Assembly (NCBI GenBank): GCA_938075155.1
Contig: CALJGL010000004.1
Coordinates: forward strand, 62,001 to 126,000
DNA length: 64,000 nucleotides
Origin: UBA12191 sp009937185
GTDB taxonomy: Bacteria; Planctomycetota; UBA8108; UBA1146
Direction: 5' to 3'
The notes below the pieces were generated by a model. That model ran no database searches, was not told the DNA's origin, and worked only from the letters and a program-made list of their open reading frames with translations. Position 1 is the stretch's first letter, and each line of letters starts with the position of its first letter. Below, piece by piece: positions 1 through 9,329 of the stretch. A program made the position numbers and the translations under genes.

Positions 1-880
1 CGACAACTTTAGTCGCATTTTCTACAGAGTGATCCCCTGGTACTTGAAGTTTCGCTTTGAGATGGACACTCTTCTCAAGTTCCCATTCAACAGTGGAATA
101 CGCTTGTCCACTCTCATGAATGATTCGAACATCACAATCTTCAGTTCGGCCACATGTCACCCAACGCAGATCTTCTCTTCCTCCCAATTCAGAACGAATT
201 TCAGGAGAACAAATCACCACGGACTGACGAGGAAATCCGGAGATAAAATCACGGAATGTTTCCACAACCTCGGATCTGTTTCTGTAAATTTCGGGATGAT
301 CGAGATCAATATTCGTAATGATGGCTGCTTCAGGTTTGATATCGAGAAATGCTCTTTGGAACTCACAAGCCTCGACGAGAAAATGATCTCCTTCTCCATG
401 CCGCCAGCCAGCCTCTAGCTGCTGAATGTCACCGCCTGCGATGAGAGAGGGATCTTGATCCGCTTCAAGAAAAACGCTCAATAAAAGTGCGGTTGTCGAT
501 GTTTTTCCATGTGTACCGGATACTGCTATCGTTTTCTTTCCAATTCCTAAGCGCCCCAAATACTCGCTATAAGCATAAACAGGAATGCCTCGGCGTTGAG
601 CTTCAATGATTTCGGGATTGTCCTGCCCCACCGCGCGTGAATGCACGACAGTGGTCACTCCAGCTGGAATATTTCCTGCGGCATGATCACAGTGAAAAGC
701 GATTCCTTTTTCACTAAACCAATCCCTCATGGCCGCGTCTTGGTCACTACCAGAAACTCGAACCCCCTGACATTGAAGCAGACTTGCCATACCACGAGTG
801 GCACTGCCTCCAATACCCACGATGTGGACTGCAGAGTGATCATTCGGTGCGCCGCCTACAGCACTCAAAAAAGGATCCAT
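1..880 (-). CDS. murC: UDP-N-acetylmuramate--L-alanine ligase MurC, N-terminal part (cut by window edge)
   Basis: This enzyme adds L-alanine to UDP-MurNAc in the cytoplasm, the first step of the peptidoglycan stem peptide. I translated the frame by hand: it begins MDPFLSAVGG at an ATG at 880 and stays open to base 1, giving 293 codons. An in-frame stop lies at 898-896, so this ATG is the only reasonable start. Visible motifs are an N-terminal Rossmann glycine loop (GIGGSATRGMA), the Mur-ligase ATP loop GTHGKTSTT, a central TNIDLDH segment, and GDHSVENA near the edge, as in the MurC family. It is the last visible gene of the dcw cluster, 28 bases after the LysM gene. The C-terminal substrate domain lies outside the window. 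Confidence 0.93.
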   Translation of the reverse strand, partial: MDPFLSAVGGAPNDHSAVHIVGIGGSATRGMASLLQCQGVRVSGSDQDAAMRDWFSEKGIAFHCDHAAGNIPAGVTTVVHSRAVGQDNPEIIEAQRRGIPVYAYSEYLGRLGIGKKTIAVSGTHGKTSTTALLLSVFLEADQDPSLIAGGDIQQLEAGWRHGEGDHFLVEACEFQRAFLDIKPEAAIITNIDLDHPEIYRNRSEVVETFRDFISGFPRQSVVICSPEIRSELGGREDLRWVTCGRTEDCDVRIIHESGQAYSTVEWELEKSVHLKAKLQVPGDHSVENATKVV

Positions 881-908
881 TCCTGAAACAACTCTCTAGA
901 TATCACCA

Positions 909-1631
909 TTAGGGAATCACAAGTTCCATACCGACTTTCAGTCGATTCGGGTTAGGTAAGATATTCAGGTTCGCTTTATGAATCTTCTCCCAATTTTCAT
1001 CTCCGTAATAGCGGACTGCAATAGCAGCTAAGCTTTCACCATTCTTTACACGATGAACTAATCGCTGATTGTCTATGGAGATATTGTTGGAAGAATTATT
1101 ATCTTCCTGATTTGATAATCGAGAAGATTCTCTCAAGATCAGGACCTGTCCAACCTTGATACGATTTACATTAATTTTTGGGTTCAATCGCTCAATCTCT
1201 TTTTGGCCCCGACTCCACGCGCCAAAAAATCTTTCCGCGACTTCACTCAACGTATCACCTGATCGAATGGTATAGGTTTCAGGAATGGCGGAGTCGGTTG
1301 GAGGATTTGACGAATTCCCCCATTCTTCAGATAGCCCCGTCTCAGCAGAGATTTTTTTAGGAATCGTTCGGCTCTCATCCGATTCCAATGTCTCAGTATT
1401 TCCGTCACTAAGTCTCAATTGATTTCCGTCACTTCTTCTCAATCGGGGATTCACTCCTGAGGGGTCTGTTTTTGGCAAATACAAAGAATGCCACTCCATT
1501 TGAACCTCGGAGACAGCGAGAACATCCTGAGGCTCAAAAGTGATGACATCACGAGAATTCCACCAACCATTAAATGAAAAAACACCCGCGAATAAGATGA
1601 AAACGCAGAGGACCCAGCGAAACAAATGCAT
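909..1631 (-). CDS. Membrane-anchored protein with two LysM domains
   Basis: The 240-residue product has an N-terminal hydrophobic segment (about residues 5-23) that can act as signal anchor, a low-complexity linker (about 45-112), and two LysM repeats at about 117-167 (starting YTIRSGDTLSEVAERFFG) and 190-240 (HRVKNGESLAAIAVRYYG). LysM domains bind N-acetylglucosamine-containing glycans such as peptidoglycan, so a periplasmic wall-binding role is expected. No catalytic domain is visible. Its ATG shares one base with the murG stop (TGATG), and murC follows 28 bases later, so it is embedded in the dcw operon, where such a gene is not standard. A wall scaffold or division-site adaptor is a guess from position only. 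Confidence 0.85.
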   Translation of the reverse strand: MHLFRWVLCVFILFAGVFSFNGWWNSRDVITFEPQDVLAVSEVQMEWHSLYLPKTDPSGVNPRLRRSDGNQLRLSDGNTETLESDESRTIPKKISAETGLSEEWGNSSNPPTDSAIPETYTIRSGDTLSEVAERFFGAWSRGQKEIERLNPKINVNRIKVGQVLILRESSRLSNQEDNNSSNNISIDNQRLVHRVKNGESLAAIAVRYYGDENWEKIHKANLNILPNPNRLKVGMELVIP

Positions 1632-2755
1632 CAGGCCTCCTTCACTTTTCCATGAGCGGGATGAATGCTTTTTTCTCCAGAAACTTGAGGAACACTCATT
1701 CGCCCTGATTCACGACAACGGAGAAGAACTCCGATCATTTCCGCAATTCGCTTCGACGCATCAGGTGATCCCAACGCCTGTGCACTTTTTACCATAGAGC
1801 ACAAACGGTCCGGCCTACCGAATAGATTACGCAGTTGATCCGCTAGAAATGCCGAGTTCTGTTCATCAAAAACTAGTGCACATCCGTGATCTTCAAGATA
1901 ACGAGCATTGTGCAACTGATGCTGATCAGAATGAGATCTCAATGGGAACAGTAACGATGGTCTTCCAACAGAGTTCAGCTCCGCCAAAGTGGAACCACCC
2001 GCTCTTCCCATCACAAAGTGTGCATCACGCATCGCTCGGGCAGGGTTCTGAATAAACGGCACAACTCTGGCCGGAATCCCTAATTTTGCCCAGGAGTCGA
2101 CGATGGGCTCCAAAGCTTCTTTAGGGCCGATCTGATGAAGAATGTCTAACGAAGTTCCATGGGGAGCTACGTCGTGGCTAAAAATTTCTAATACTTTTTG
2201 ATTCACTTCACGAGCGCCTTGACTCCCCCCCATCACAACAAGACGAAGAGGTTCTTCTGGAAGCCCTGTTGGTTGAAATCCGTCACGGACTGGGCAGCCC
2301 AGAATTGCAGAACGAGCGCGGATAGACCGACTCGATTTCAATAAGGGCATAGATAGAAAAATCTTCGACGCAAAAAGAGCAAGAATACGATTCGCTTTCC
2401 CCATCACACGGTTTTGCTCCAGAAGAAAAAGAGGTTTCCTTAGAGTCGCGGCGGCTAAGCCCGGAGCGATACAGGGAAATGCTCCCATACAAATCACGGC
2501 GTCGATCTTTTCTTCGCGTAACAGTTTCCTTGCCGCAAAGACTTTTGTCGCACTAGAGAGGCGACCTTTGCCTCTCCACGGTGCGAGAACTTTCTCCATT
2601 CCCGCCTTCTGGAATACATTCTTTTCCTGCTCCCGACCATGGTCGAGAAGCACGGGAGTTCCTTCACCCATTTCAAGAATAGAGTGAGCGAGAGCTTCCG
2701 CCGGAAAAAGATGTCCTCCGGTATGACCTCCAACAAAAAGGATTCTTCGATTCAT
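1631..2755 (-). CDS. murG: UDP-N-acetylglucosamine--N-acetylmuramyl-(pentapeptide) pyrophosphoryl-undecaprenol N-acetylglucosamine transferase MurG
   Basis: MurG adds GlcNAc to lipid I to make lipid II on the inner face of the membrane. I place the start at the ATG at 2755 (MNRRILFVGGHTGGHL), because the glycine-rich GGHTGGHLFPA loop is the normal MurG N-terminus and the ATG overlaps the ftsW stop by four bases (ATGA). The frame is open upstream into ftsW, but that extension is not MurG-like. The product is 374 residues, the usual length. Other family motifs are GGSQGAREVN, FVMGRAGGSTLAEL (canonical ...RAGA/GxxT.AE) and SHSDQHQLHNARYLED. The C-terminal 25 residues are a basic tail. It is translationally coupled on both sides in the cluster. 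Confidence 0.94.
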   Translation of the reverse strand: MNRRILFVGGHTGGHLFPAEALAHSILEMGEGTPVLLDHGREQEKNVFQKAGMEKVLAPWRGKGRLSSATKVFAARKLLREEKIDAVICMGAFPCIAPGLAAATLRKPLFLLEQNRVMGKANRILALFASKIFLSMPLLKSSRSIRARSAILGCPVRDGFQPTGLPEEPLRLVVMGGSQGAREVNQKVLEIFSHDVAPHGTSLDILHQIGPKEALEPIVDSWAKLGIPARVVPFIQNPARAMRDAHFVMGRAGGSTLAELNSVGRPSLLFPLRSHSDQHQLHNARYLEDHGCALVFDEQNSAFLADQLRNLFGRPDRLCSMVKSAQALGSPDASKRIAEMIGVLLRCRESGRMSVPQVSGEKSIHPAHGKVKEA

Positions 2756-3912
2756 GAGATCAATACCTCCCTGCCCCGACAACGGGTCAAAGAGAATAGA
2801 ATCCCGCACATTCCTAGGAATACCGCCAAGCCGGTCGATCCGTGGGAAAAGAAGGGTAATGCGATTCCTTTTGTAGGTAGTAGCGCGACATTTACACCCA
2901 AATTGATCAATGCCTGACCAGTGATGGCGAAAGTTAATACCAGAGCCAAGCATGAGAGATCTTCATCTTCCAAAGAATTCGCCACTCGCCAACCTGCGTG
3001 CAACAATAAGGAAAAGAGTCCCAGCAGAAGGCATACACCGAGGAATCCCGTCTCTTCCGCATACACTGCAAAAATGAAATCATTGTAGGACGATGGAAGA
3101 TGCCCCATTTTGGACATTCCTTCTCCCAGTCCTTTCCCCATCAATCCTCCAGATCCCACCGCTTGGAGAGAAGTCCAAACCTGTGGAACTGACTCAGGAT
3201 CAAACGGGGCACTCAGTCTTTGTTTGATTTCGGGAAGACGACTTCTACCCAGATAGAGCAAGCTCAATGCAAACGGTATCAACACCGCAGTGGCATATCC
3301 ATAAATGCGAGGCCAGCGAGGCGCTGTCAATGTCGCCAATGCTCCAACGACAATAGTGGTGCCCCAATCAGGCTGGATGAAGATCAATCCCATAGGAACC
3401 AATCCCCCAATCAAGAGCAGCCCAGATCCTGTAAAGTGCAGTTTTTTGAGGCTCAAACGGGAATTCATTTTCCAAGTCCCCGTCACGTAAATCATGAAAG
3501 CCGGCACAATCACTTTCGCTAACTCAGAAGGCTGAAAACGGACGGGGCCGAATTGAAGCCAGCGATGGGCATCATTGATGCCAACACCCATTGGCGTAAA
3601 TTTAGTCGCCAACAGGAACAATATCAGAACAAACAACGCTGGAATAATCAGGCCTTGAGAGATCCAACGACGAGGACGAACATGATATCCCACCCAGAAA
3701 AACAAGGCCCCCAGGCCATAACCCTTTAACTGATCCTGCCACATCCACAACGGGTTATCGTCAGGAGAGACAAGGACGGATCGATAACTGGTAGCACTGA
3801 ACAAAGTGATGCTTCCAAGGACCACCAAAGAGATCAGGGCGAAGAGCAACTTTTTTTGCTGATCGGCAGGGTCAAATCTCAGGGTGGACATCTCGGCGAC
3901 AGGAGTCGTCAT
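2752..3912 (-). CDS. ftsW: SEDS-family peptidoglycan glycosyltransferase FtsW
   Basis: This 386-residue polytopic membrane protein has about ten hydrophobic segments and the SEDS signatures GINDAHRWLQFGPVRFQPSE and the C-terminal LPTKGIALPFFSHGST. SEDS proteins polymerise lipid II glycan chains together with a class B PBP, here probably the FtsI encoded upstream. FtsW rather than RodA is chosen from its place between murF and murG; sequence alone cannot fully separate them. The gene overlaps murF by four bases at its start and murG by four at its end. In most bacteria mraY and murD lie between murF and ftsW; both are missing here. Confidence 0.92.
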   Translation of the reverse strand: MTTPVAEMSTLRFDPADQQKKLLFALISLVVLGSITLFSATSYRSVLVSPDDNPLWMWQDQLKGYGLGALFFWVGYHVRPRRWISQGLIIPALFVLILFLLATKFTPMGVGINDAHRWLQFGPVRFQPSELAKVIVPAFMIYVTGTWKMNSRLSLKKLHFTGSGLLLIGGLVPMGLIFIQPDWGTTIVVGALATLTAPRWPRIYGYATAVLIPFALSLLYLGRSRLPEIKQRLSAPFDPESVPQVWTSLQAVGSGGLMGKGLGEGMSKMGHLPSSYNDFIFAVYAEETGFLGVCLLLGLFSLLLHAGWRVANSLEDEDLSCLALVLTFAITGQALINLGVNVALLPTKGIALPFFSHGSTGLAVFLGMCGILFSLTRCRGREVLIS

Positions 3913-5357
3913 TGACGGGCCTCCCCCGACCTTGATTCGGAGGTCAAGGTAAGCCAGCTCGCTTTGAGCTGCTGAGCCATCAATTCCAGTTTTTCTTTAC
4001 GGGAAGCTTTGAACAAGACCCGGTCTCCCACCTTCAACTCCGAGGAAAGGAAGGATAGTGCCGATTCAAGGTCAGAAGGAGACTCACAGATGCCTCCAGC
4101 GGAGGTCACTCCATCTGCGATCCAATCCGCGGCTCTTCCCCAAGCCACGATGAAATCGAGTCCTTCTTCGACACACGCTCTCCCCATCTCCTGGTGGTAT
4201 CGTTTTTCCTCTGGACCCAATTCTTCCATCGTTCCCAATACGGCGATTCTTCGTCCGCCCACCGATTGCGCCAAGTCGCAAATCGCTCCACGAACTGAAG
4301 GAGGTGAAGCGTTATAACAATCTAGGATGAATTGGATGCCTTTGACGTCGTGAACTTCTGCCCTCATAGGAGGGAGAGTCAATGACGATGCCACTTGCTG
4401 AATGTCTGAAGCAGAGATACCCAGTTGCAGAGCTACCGCAATGGAAGATTCTAGGCAGCGAATGAATCCGTATCCGGTCATCGAAGTTTCTATTGGGAAT
4501 TTTAAATCCGACCTGCGATCGATGACTGTGATTTCGCGGGAGGAATCGTTTTGGATTTCAAGATCTCCTCCCGGCCCCGTCCAAATAAAATCGGTGCCGT
4601 TGAGTGTTTCGAGACGTTCATCTCGAAATTCAACGGGAGCGATGCCCAACTGAAGAGACTCCACGTCGAAAAGTGAAAACTTTTCCCTGAAGACACCCTC
4701 CACCGATCCCAGTCCTTCGAGGTGAGTCGCACCTACTGCCGTCACTACTCCTATATCGGGTTGCCCGATATCAACAAGTTGAGCAATTTCGCCGGGGCTG
4801 TTGGTTCCCATCTCTAACCAAAGACAATTCGTACTTTCTGCCGCCTCTAAAATTGTGATCGGAACACCTAGCAAGTTATTGAAGGAATTACGCGGCGAAT
4901 GGACCTGAAAGTGGGAATCACACAAAAGAGAACCCACATGACAGGTTGTCGTTTTTCCAACACTCCCCGTCACTGCCACCGTCTTTAATCCGGAGGAAGC
5001 TGAGGATCGATCTTCATTTCGCACGGCCGTGGCCAGATGAACCAGTGCCTCTTTTACATTTGGAACCTCTAGAGTGGGCCCTTTCACTGGGGCTCCAGCT
5101 CCGATCTCTGTCAGAACCACCGAGGCTCCGGATTCCCATGCACTTTCAACATGATCCAGTCCATGACAGTTCTCGCCTTGGAATGCAGCAAATATAAATC
5201 CGGACTGAATGTGGCGGCTATCGAGTGCTGCCCCGGTCACCGCGAAATCATCCACGATATGCATCGGCTGACATTCGACTCTTGAAGTCACTCCAGGGCG
5301 TATCTCTATCGGCTTCGACAAGAGCCTCATGACTTCTTGAATAGAGCGTTTTTTCAT
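3909..5357 (-). CDS. murF: UDP-N-acetylmuramoyl-tripeptide--D-alanyl-D-alanine ligase MurF
   Basis: MurF attaches D-Ala-D-Ala to the UDP-MurNAc-tripeptide, finishing the cytoplasmic precursor. The start at the ATG at 5357 (MKKRSIQEVMRLL) is preferred to one 24 bases upstream: it overlaps the murE stop as ATGA and has AGGAG eight bases ahead. The 482-residue product shows an N-terminal MurE/F-type domain (DSRHIQSGFIFAAFQGENCHG), the ATP loop AVTGSVGKTTTC, EMGTNSPGEIAQL and ILDCYNASPPSVRGA, the latter two typical of MurF (canonical DxYNANP replaced by DCYNASP). Usual MurF length is about 450-480 residues. ftsW follows with a four-base overlap. Confidence 0.94.
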   Translation of the reverse strand: MKKRSIQEVMRLLSKPIEIRPGVTSRVECQPMHIVDDFAVTGAALDSRHIQSGFIFAAFQGENCHGLDHVESAWESGASVVLTEIGAGAPVKGPTLEVPNVKEALVHLATAVRNEDRSSASSGLKTVAVTGSVGKTTTCHVGSLLCDSHFQVHSPRNSFNNLLGVPITILEAAESTNCLWLEMGTNSPGEIAQLVDIGQPDIGVVTAVGATHLEGLGSVEGVFREKFSLFDVESLQLGIAPVEFRDERLETLNGTDFIWTGPGGDLEIQNDSSREITVIDRRSDLKFPIETSMTGYGFIRCLESSIAVALQLGISASDIQQVASSLTLPPMRAEVHDVKGIQFILDCYNASPPSVRGAICDLAQSVGGRRIAVLGTMEELGPEEKRYHQEMGRACVEEGLDFIVAWGRAADWIADGVTSAGGICESPSDLESALSFLSSELKVGDRVLFKASRKEKLELMAQQLKASWLTLTSESRSGEARQ

Positions 5358-6823
5358 GCCCGACTCTCCTGTCCGAGGCATTCTAAGATGACCTCGGAAT
5401 CACTAAAGGGAGAGAAAACTCCATCTACTTCCTGAGTTTTCTCATGTCCTTTTCCTGCGATGACCAGAATGTCTCCCTGGCTATAGCTATAATCAGAGAG
5501 TGCGGTTTCAATCGCAGACCTTCGATCAGAACTGATTCGGATCGAATCTCTATCTCTGACTCCAGAGACGATGTCCTCAATGATGGCCAATGGGTTTTCA
5601 GAACGGGGATTGTCACTCGTGAGATATATCACATCCGCCGCTTCATCAGCGACGCGCCCCATCTCGGGCCGCTTGCCTCGATCCCTATCTCCTCCGCAAC
5701 CAAAAACAACAATGAGGCGACCGGTGCAAAGATCACGACATGTGGTCAGTACCGCCTGTAGTGCGTCTGGCGTATGAGCGTAATCTACGAAAATCCCCGG
5801 AGAGATCTGCTCCATACGCCCCTCTACCAACTCCCCTGTTTCCAGCCCGATCTGAATAGCTTTCACAGAAATCCCCGAAGAATAGGCCATGGCTGCAGCG
5901 CAAAGTGCATTTGAAAGGTCGTGTTTTCCGGGTCTAGGAAGTGCCACTTTCAATGAAACGCCGGGGCCCGAAAGGACAGCATGAGTCACCTTCAGGTTTC
6001 GTTCCTCGACTTGGGCTGTCCATCTATTGTTGCCGAGTCTGTCCTCAAAGGCTGATTCATAAGAATCACTTTCTCCTTCAACAGGAACAAGGAAAGCCCC
6101 ATCTGTCTTACAACTGGATTGCAGCCCCATTTTGACCTGATGGTAAGCGTCCACAGTCTTGTGATAGTCGAGATGATCTCGCCCCAACTGGGTGACGCCA
6201 GCCGCCTCCCATGAGATTCCTGCGACGCGACTCTGATGAATCGCGTGAGAAGAGACCTCCAAGACCATCGCTTGCCCCCCCGATTTGTGATGACGACTCA
6301 AAGCTTCTGCTAACTCTGTCGCCGGAGCGGTGGTGCAAGAACTCTGCGAGATTTCTGAGGCGACACATTGATCCACGGTTGTCATCCACCCCGTTTTCAA
6401 TCCTTCAGATTGAAGAATAGATGCAAGCCAACGCACGGTGCTACTTTTGCCATTCGTTCCCGTGACGCCATAGACCCGAAGTTTGCTCGCAGGAGATCCA
6501 TAAGCCGCATGGGATAAATGCGCCAGTTCTTTTCGAGAATCCTGAACGTGCCACCAACTGACATTCTTTGGAAGATCCAGCGGAGGTCGAATCTCTGCGA
6601 CGATGCCTTGAGCACCCGCTGCTATCTTCTCTTCGATCAGCCGATGACCGTCAAAGGAGATGCCATGAATCGCAACAAACAGATCGCCAGCGGATTGACG
6701 ACTGTCCCATGCCATAGATTTGAATCGGAACTCTTGAGAACACGGCAACACGGATACGCCGAGGATCTTATTCAGATCCTCGTTGCTCAATGATGGCAAC
6801 GGTATCCCTTGTGTTGCTACCAC
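5354..6823 (-). CDS. murE: UDP-N-acetylmuramoyl-L-alanyl-D-glutamate--2,6-diaminopimelate ligase MurE
   Basis: MurE adds the third stem-peptide residue. The 489-residue product carries the N-terminal uridine-binding domain (DSRQSAGDLFVAIHGISFDG), the ATP loop GVTGTNGKSSTV, VDYAHTPDALQAVL, and the sequence TSDNPRSENP. In this family a DNPR motif in that place goes with meso-diaminopimelate specificity, whereas lysine-adding enzymes have other residues; the cell wall is therefore predicted to be meso-DAP type. The start at 6823 overlaps the ftsI stop at 6817 by seven bases, and the stop overlaps murF by four, consistent with one polycistronic mRNA. Confidence 0.95.
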   Translation of the reverse strand: MVATQGIPLPSLSNEDLNKILGVSVLPCSQEFRFKSMAWDSRQSAGDLFVAIHGISFDGHRLIEEKIAAGAQGIVAEIRPPLDLPKNVSWWHVQDSRKELAHLSHAAYGSPASKLRVYGVTGTNGKSSTVRWLASILQSEGLKTGWMTTVDQCVASEISQSSCTTAPATELAEALSRHHKSGGQAMVLEVSSHAIHQSRVAGISWEAAGVTQLGRDHLDYHKTVDAYHQVKMGLQSSCKTDGAFLVPVEGESDSYESAFEDRLGNNRWTAQVEERNLKVTHAVLSGPGVSLKVALPRPGKHDLSNALCAAAMAYSSGISVKAIQIGLETGELVEGRMEQISPGIFVDYAHTPDALQAVLTTCRDLCTGRLIVVFGCGGDRDRGKRPEMGRVADEAADVIYLTSDNPRSENPLAIIEDIVSGVRDRDSIRISSDRRSAIETALSDYSYSQGDILVIAGKGHEKTQEVDGVFSPFSDSEVILECLGQESRA

Positions 6824-8961
6824 TGCTCCGGTTCCCCCTCCTGCTCCTCGACGACGACTCTCCCAGTCGAGGTTTCCCGCAAGACCACATTACCGGCCTC
6901 ATGGCTCACCTCCAAGTTCCCAGCCTCGGATTCTTCCTTCTTCTCCACCAACACTCGATAGGGATCAAAACCGGACAAATTCATGGCCGAGGCCAAAATC
7001 TGTGCTCCCAATGGGGCTGCAGACTTCGAGGCATAGTACATTCGGTCCTCCGTTGTCGGTTCTTCCACCATGACAACGGTCAGAAATTGAGCATTTTCTA
7101 CGGGAGCAAACCCAACAAAACTGGAGGAATAGAGTTCTGTGGAGAACTCTTTGTTTTCATTCAACAATTTGATAGTGCCAGTTTTACCGGCCATTTCCAA
7201 TCGACCGGATCGAATGATATCGACCAATTCGGGGCCGACATGCTGAATCACATGCCTCCCTGTTCCTTCCGTGACAACTCTCCGCAGAACAGTTCGAGTT
7301 TTTCGAGCCACCTCTTCATTCAGAACAGGGACGGAGTTCACTTCTTTGTCTTTCATAAAAGTGGGATTGAGAAGATAACCGCCATTTGCAATCGCCATAT
7401 ATGCCCGGGCCACCTGGATGGGAGTCACCCGCATTTCGTATCCGAAACATGCGGATCCTCGGGTGTACCAATCCCAATCTTCGACAGGCTTGAGCAAACC
7501 CAGATCTTCACCGAACAGCTCGATCCCAGTCCTTTGCCCCAGACCAAACATCTCCAAGCCTTCAGCCAGTTGCTTCTTGGACATGTGATGCAACCCCAGA
7601 TCAGCCATCCCGATATTGCTCGAATAGATCACGGCCCCCGCCAAGGTTTTATCTCTCAATAGAGAACTGTCCCTAAACATTCGGCCGCGACCTCGGCGAC
7701 TATTTTCATTGGCGATGAATTGATCTTTACTCTTCACATCGAGAGCCAAGGTGAGAGGAAGACCCATGCTCAAGGCTTTGGCCATGATCAATGGTTTCAC
7801 CACCGAACCGGGGGCCTTCGGCAATCGCTCTAAACGGGAACTCTTTTCATGAATCCTATGATCCGCTTCTTTCTCATCGAAAGTGTTGCGGATTCTCGTT
7901 CTTTCACCTCTCGCGAGAGCTGGAACAGTGACCCAAGAAAAGATTTCCCCAGTGAAGGGATCCAGAACCAAGGCACTCACGCTTTTGGCGGAAGTTCTCC
8001 GCATATTCTGGAGACAAAGGTGCTCGATTTCCTTCTGTAACAAGATATCGATGGAAAGAACAAGGTCCTGACCTGAATAGCCTGGAATCAACGTCGTGGG
8101 ATCTTCTAACGGACGTCCACGACTATCAGTGCGTTGCTTTGATAGAGACTTCTGGCTTTTCAATACTTCATTATTGTCATTCTCCAGTCCGGTATTTCCA
8201 TCATTTGACTTCCCTCTCATCTCACCTAGGAGTAGTTGAAGGGAATCTTCATATGGATATAGACGTTCGAATCGAGTGACAATCCTCGGGAAAACATTCC
8301 GCTTCAAAAAATATTTCTTTAGTGCCCTCTTGAGAACTTCGAATCGATTCTTCTCTGCGACGCTCCTCAGTATTCCCAAACGTAAATATTGAATAGGTCT
8401 AAAATCTGTATTGGAATTCGTTTCGATTTCCACTTTGCGATTATGTTGGAGACTCGCTTCGAGAGAGTGAAGAGTCTCCTCCAAAGAATTATCTAACTGG
8501 AGACCACAATCCAATAACATATCCAGAAACTCTTCGATGGAGATTTCTTTCGAAAACTCGTCGGAAGACACGGCGCTCTTAGATTCCTTTTTGACCAGCA
8601 CTGAATTCATTTCGAAATCTGACGCGCAATTCTTGGAGAGCCCAAGGGGATCGATACCGACAATAAAAAACGGCACATCCACTGCCAAGAAATTCCCATT
8701 TCGATCAGAAATGCTACCGCGAGTTTCATTACCAGTGGATCTCCGATTCTGAGCTTTTGCCATACGAGTCTCCCAGCTCCCCCCTTCCCACAATTGCAAT
8801 CGCCCCACATGAAGACCAACGATGCATATCCCCAGCAGGATGCAGATGAACATCGCGGATCCGACAATATTTCTATTATCACGAATCAAAGAGAAGTCCG
8901 AAATTTGGGGGGGGCGTTTGCTCGATTTTTTTTGGGTGGGGGAATGACGAACTGGTGTCAT
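6817..8961 (-). CDS. ftsI: Class B penicillin-binding protein (FtsI/PBP3, peptidoglycan D,D-transpeptidase)
   Basis: FtsI cross-links septal peptidoglycan in the periplasm. The 714-residue product has a basic cytoplasmic tail, one membrane segment at about residues 33-52, a dimerisation domain, and a transpeptidase domain. The three active-site motifs are readable: SVVK with the nucleophile Ser386, SSN at 447-449, and KTGT at 593-596. The dimerisation region is longer than usual: residues about 110-285 include charged low-complexity sequence (KSNDGNTGLENDNN near 251-264), which accounts for 714 rather than about 580-650 residues. The C-terminal 50 residues resemble a poorly conserved PASTA-like or linker tail, uncertain. 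It lies 86 bases behind the ftsL-like gene and overlaps murE. Confidence 0.93.
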   Translation of the reverse strand: MTPVRHSPTQKKSSKRPPQISDFSLIRDNRNIVGSAMFICILLGICIVGLHVGRLQLWEGGSWETRMAKAQNRRSTGNETRGSISDRNGNFLAVDVPFFIVGIDPLGLSKNCASDFEMNSVLVKKESKSAVSSDEFSKEISIEEFLDMLLDCGLQLDNSLEETLHSLEASLQHNRKVEIETNSNTDFRPIQYLRLGILRSVAEKNRFEVLKRALKKYFLKRNVFPRIVTRFERLYPYEDSLQLLLGEMRGKSNDGNTGLENDNNEVLKSQKSLSKQRTDSRGRPLEDPTTLIPGYSGQDLVLSIDILLQKEIEHLCLQNMRRTSAKSVSALVLDPFTGEIFSWVTVPALARGERTRIRNTFDEKEADHRIHEKSSRLERLPKAPGSVVKPLIMAKALSMGLPLTLALDVKSKDQFIANENSRRGRGRMFRDSSLLRDKTLAGAVIYSSNIGMADLGLHHMSKKQLAEGLEMFGLGQRTGIELFGEDLGLLKPVEDWDWYTRGSACFGYEMRVTPIQVARAYMAIANGGYLLNPTFMKDKEVNSVPVLNEEVARKTRTVLRRVVTEGTGRHVIQHVGPELVDIIRSGRLEMAGKTGTIKLLNENKEFSTELYSSSFVGFAPVENAQFLTVVMVEEPTTEDRMYYASKSAAPLGAQILASAMNLSGFDPYRVLVEKKEESEAGNLEVSHEAGNVVLRETSTGRVVVEEQEGEPEQW

Positions 8962-9047
8962 TTATGGGTTACCACTTTCAAATCTCATTGCTGTGCTCAT
9001 TCACAGCAGCTGGGTATTCAACTTCAGGGCCAGACTTACGCCTTCTC

Positions 9048-9329
9048 CTATTTTCCCCAATTCGCAAAGCTGGGGCTGATTTCTATCAATCCATGATTTT
9101 TCAAATCCACGAGCCCTTCGTACAATTCTGCTCCGTTTTGCACATGTGAAGATATTTCGCCTTGCTGTAAAATTTTTAAATCTCGGAGCTCCACATCGAG
9201 ACTCACAAGAAGAGCTTGGTTCTTATAAATCTCGCTTTTCAGCCTGCGCTGATCTGACTTACACCAAACCAGTGCAAAGGCACCCGTCGTCAATAACAGC
9301 AGAATCAGGAGCCATCGTTTCATTGTCAT
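9048..9329 (-). CDS. ftsL: FtsL-like small division protein (one TM segment plus coiled coil)
   Basis: The 93-residue product starts MTMKRWLLILLLLTTGAFAL, a short basic tail followed by one membrane segment (about residues 5-22), then a predicted coiled coil (KSDQRRLKSEIYKNQALL, VSLDVELRDLKIL). This bitopic layout with an extracytoplasmic coiled coil is that of FtsL/FtsB proteins, which recruit and activate FtsWI. Sequence conservation in the family is very weak, so the name rests on topology and on position: directly behind rsmH (four-base ATGA overlap) and ahead of ftsI, the standard place of ftsL. Confidence 0.72.
   Translation of the reverse strand: MTMKRWLLILLLLTTGAFALVWCKSDQRRLKSEIYKNQALLVSLDVELRDLKILQQGEISSHVQNGAELYEGLVDLKNHGLIEISPSFANWGK

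Noticed and set aside
6790..7662. A 290-codon plus-strand open frame antisense to ftsI.
   Set aside because: It is the shadow of the transpeptidase domain; the composition (His, Ser, Phe rich) and lack of any motif or start signal speak against a gene.
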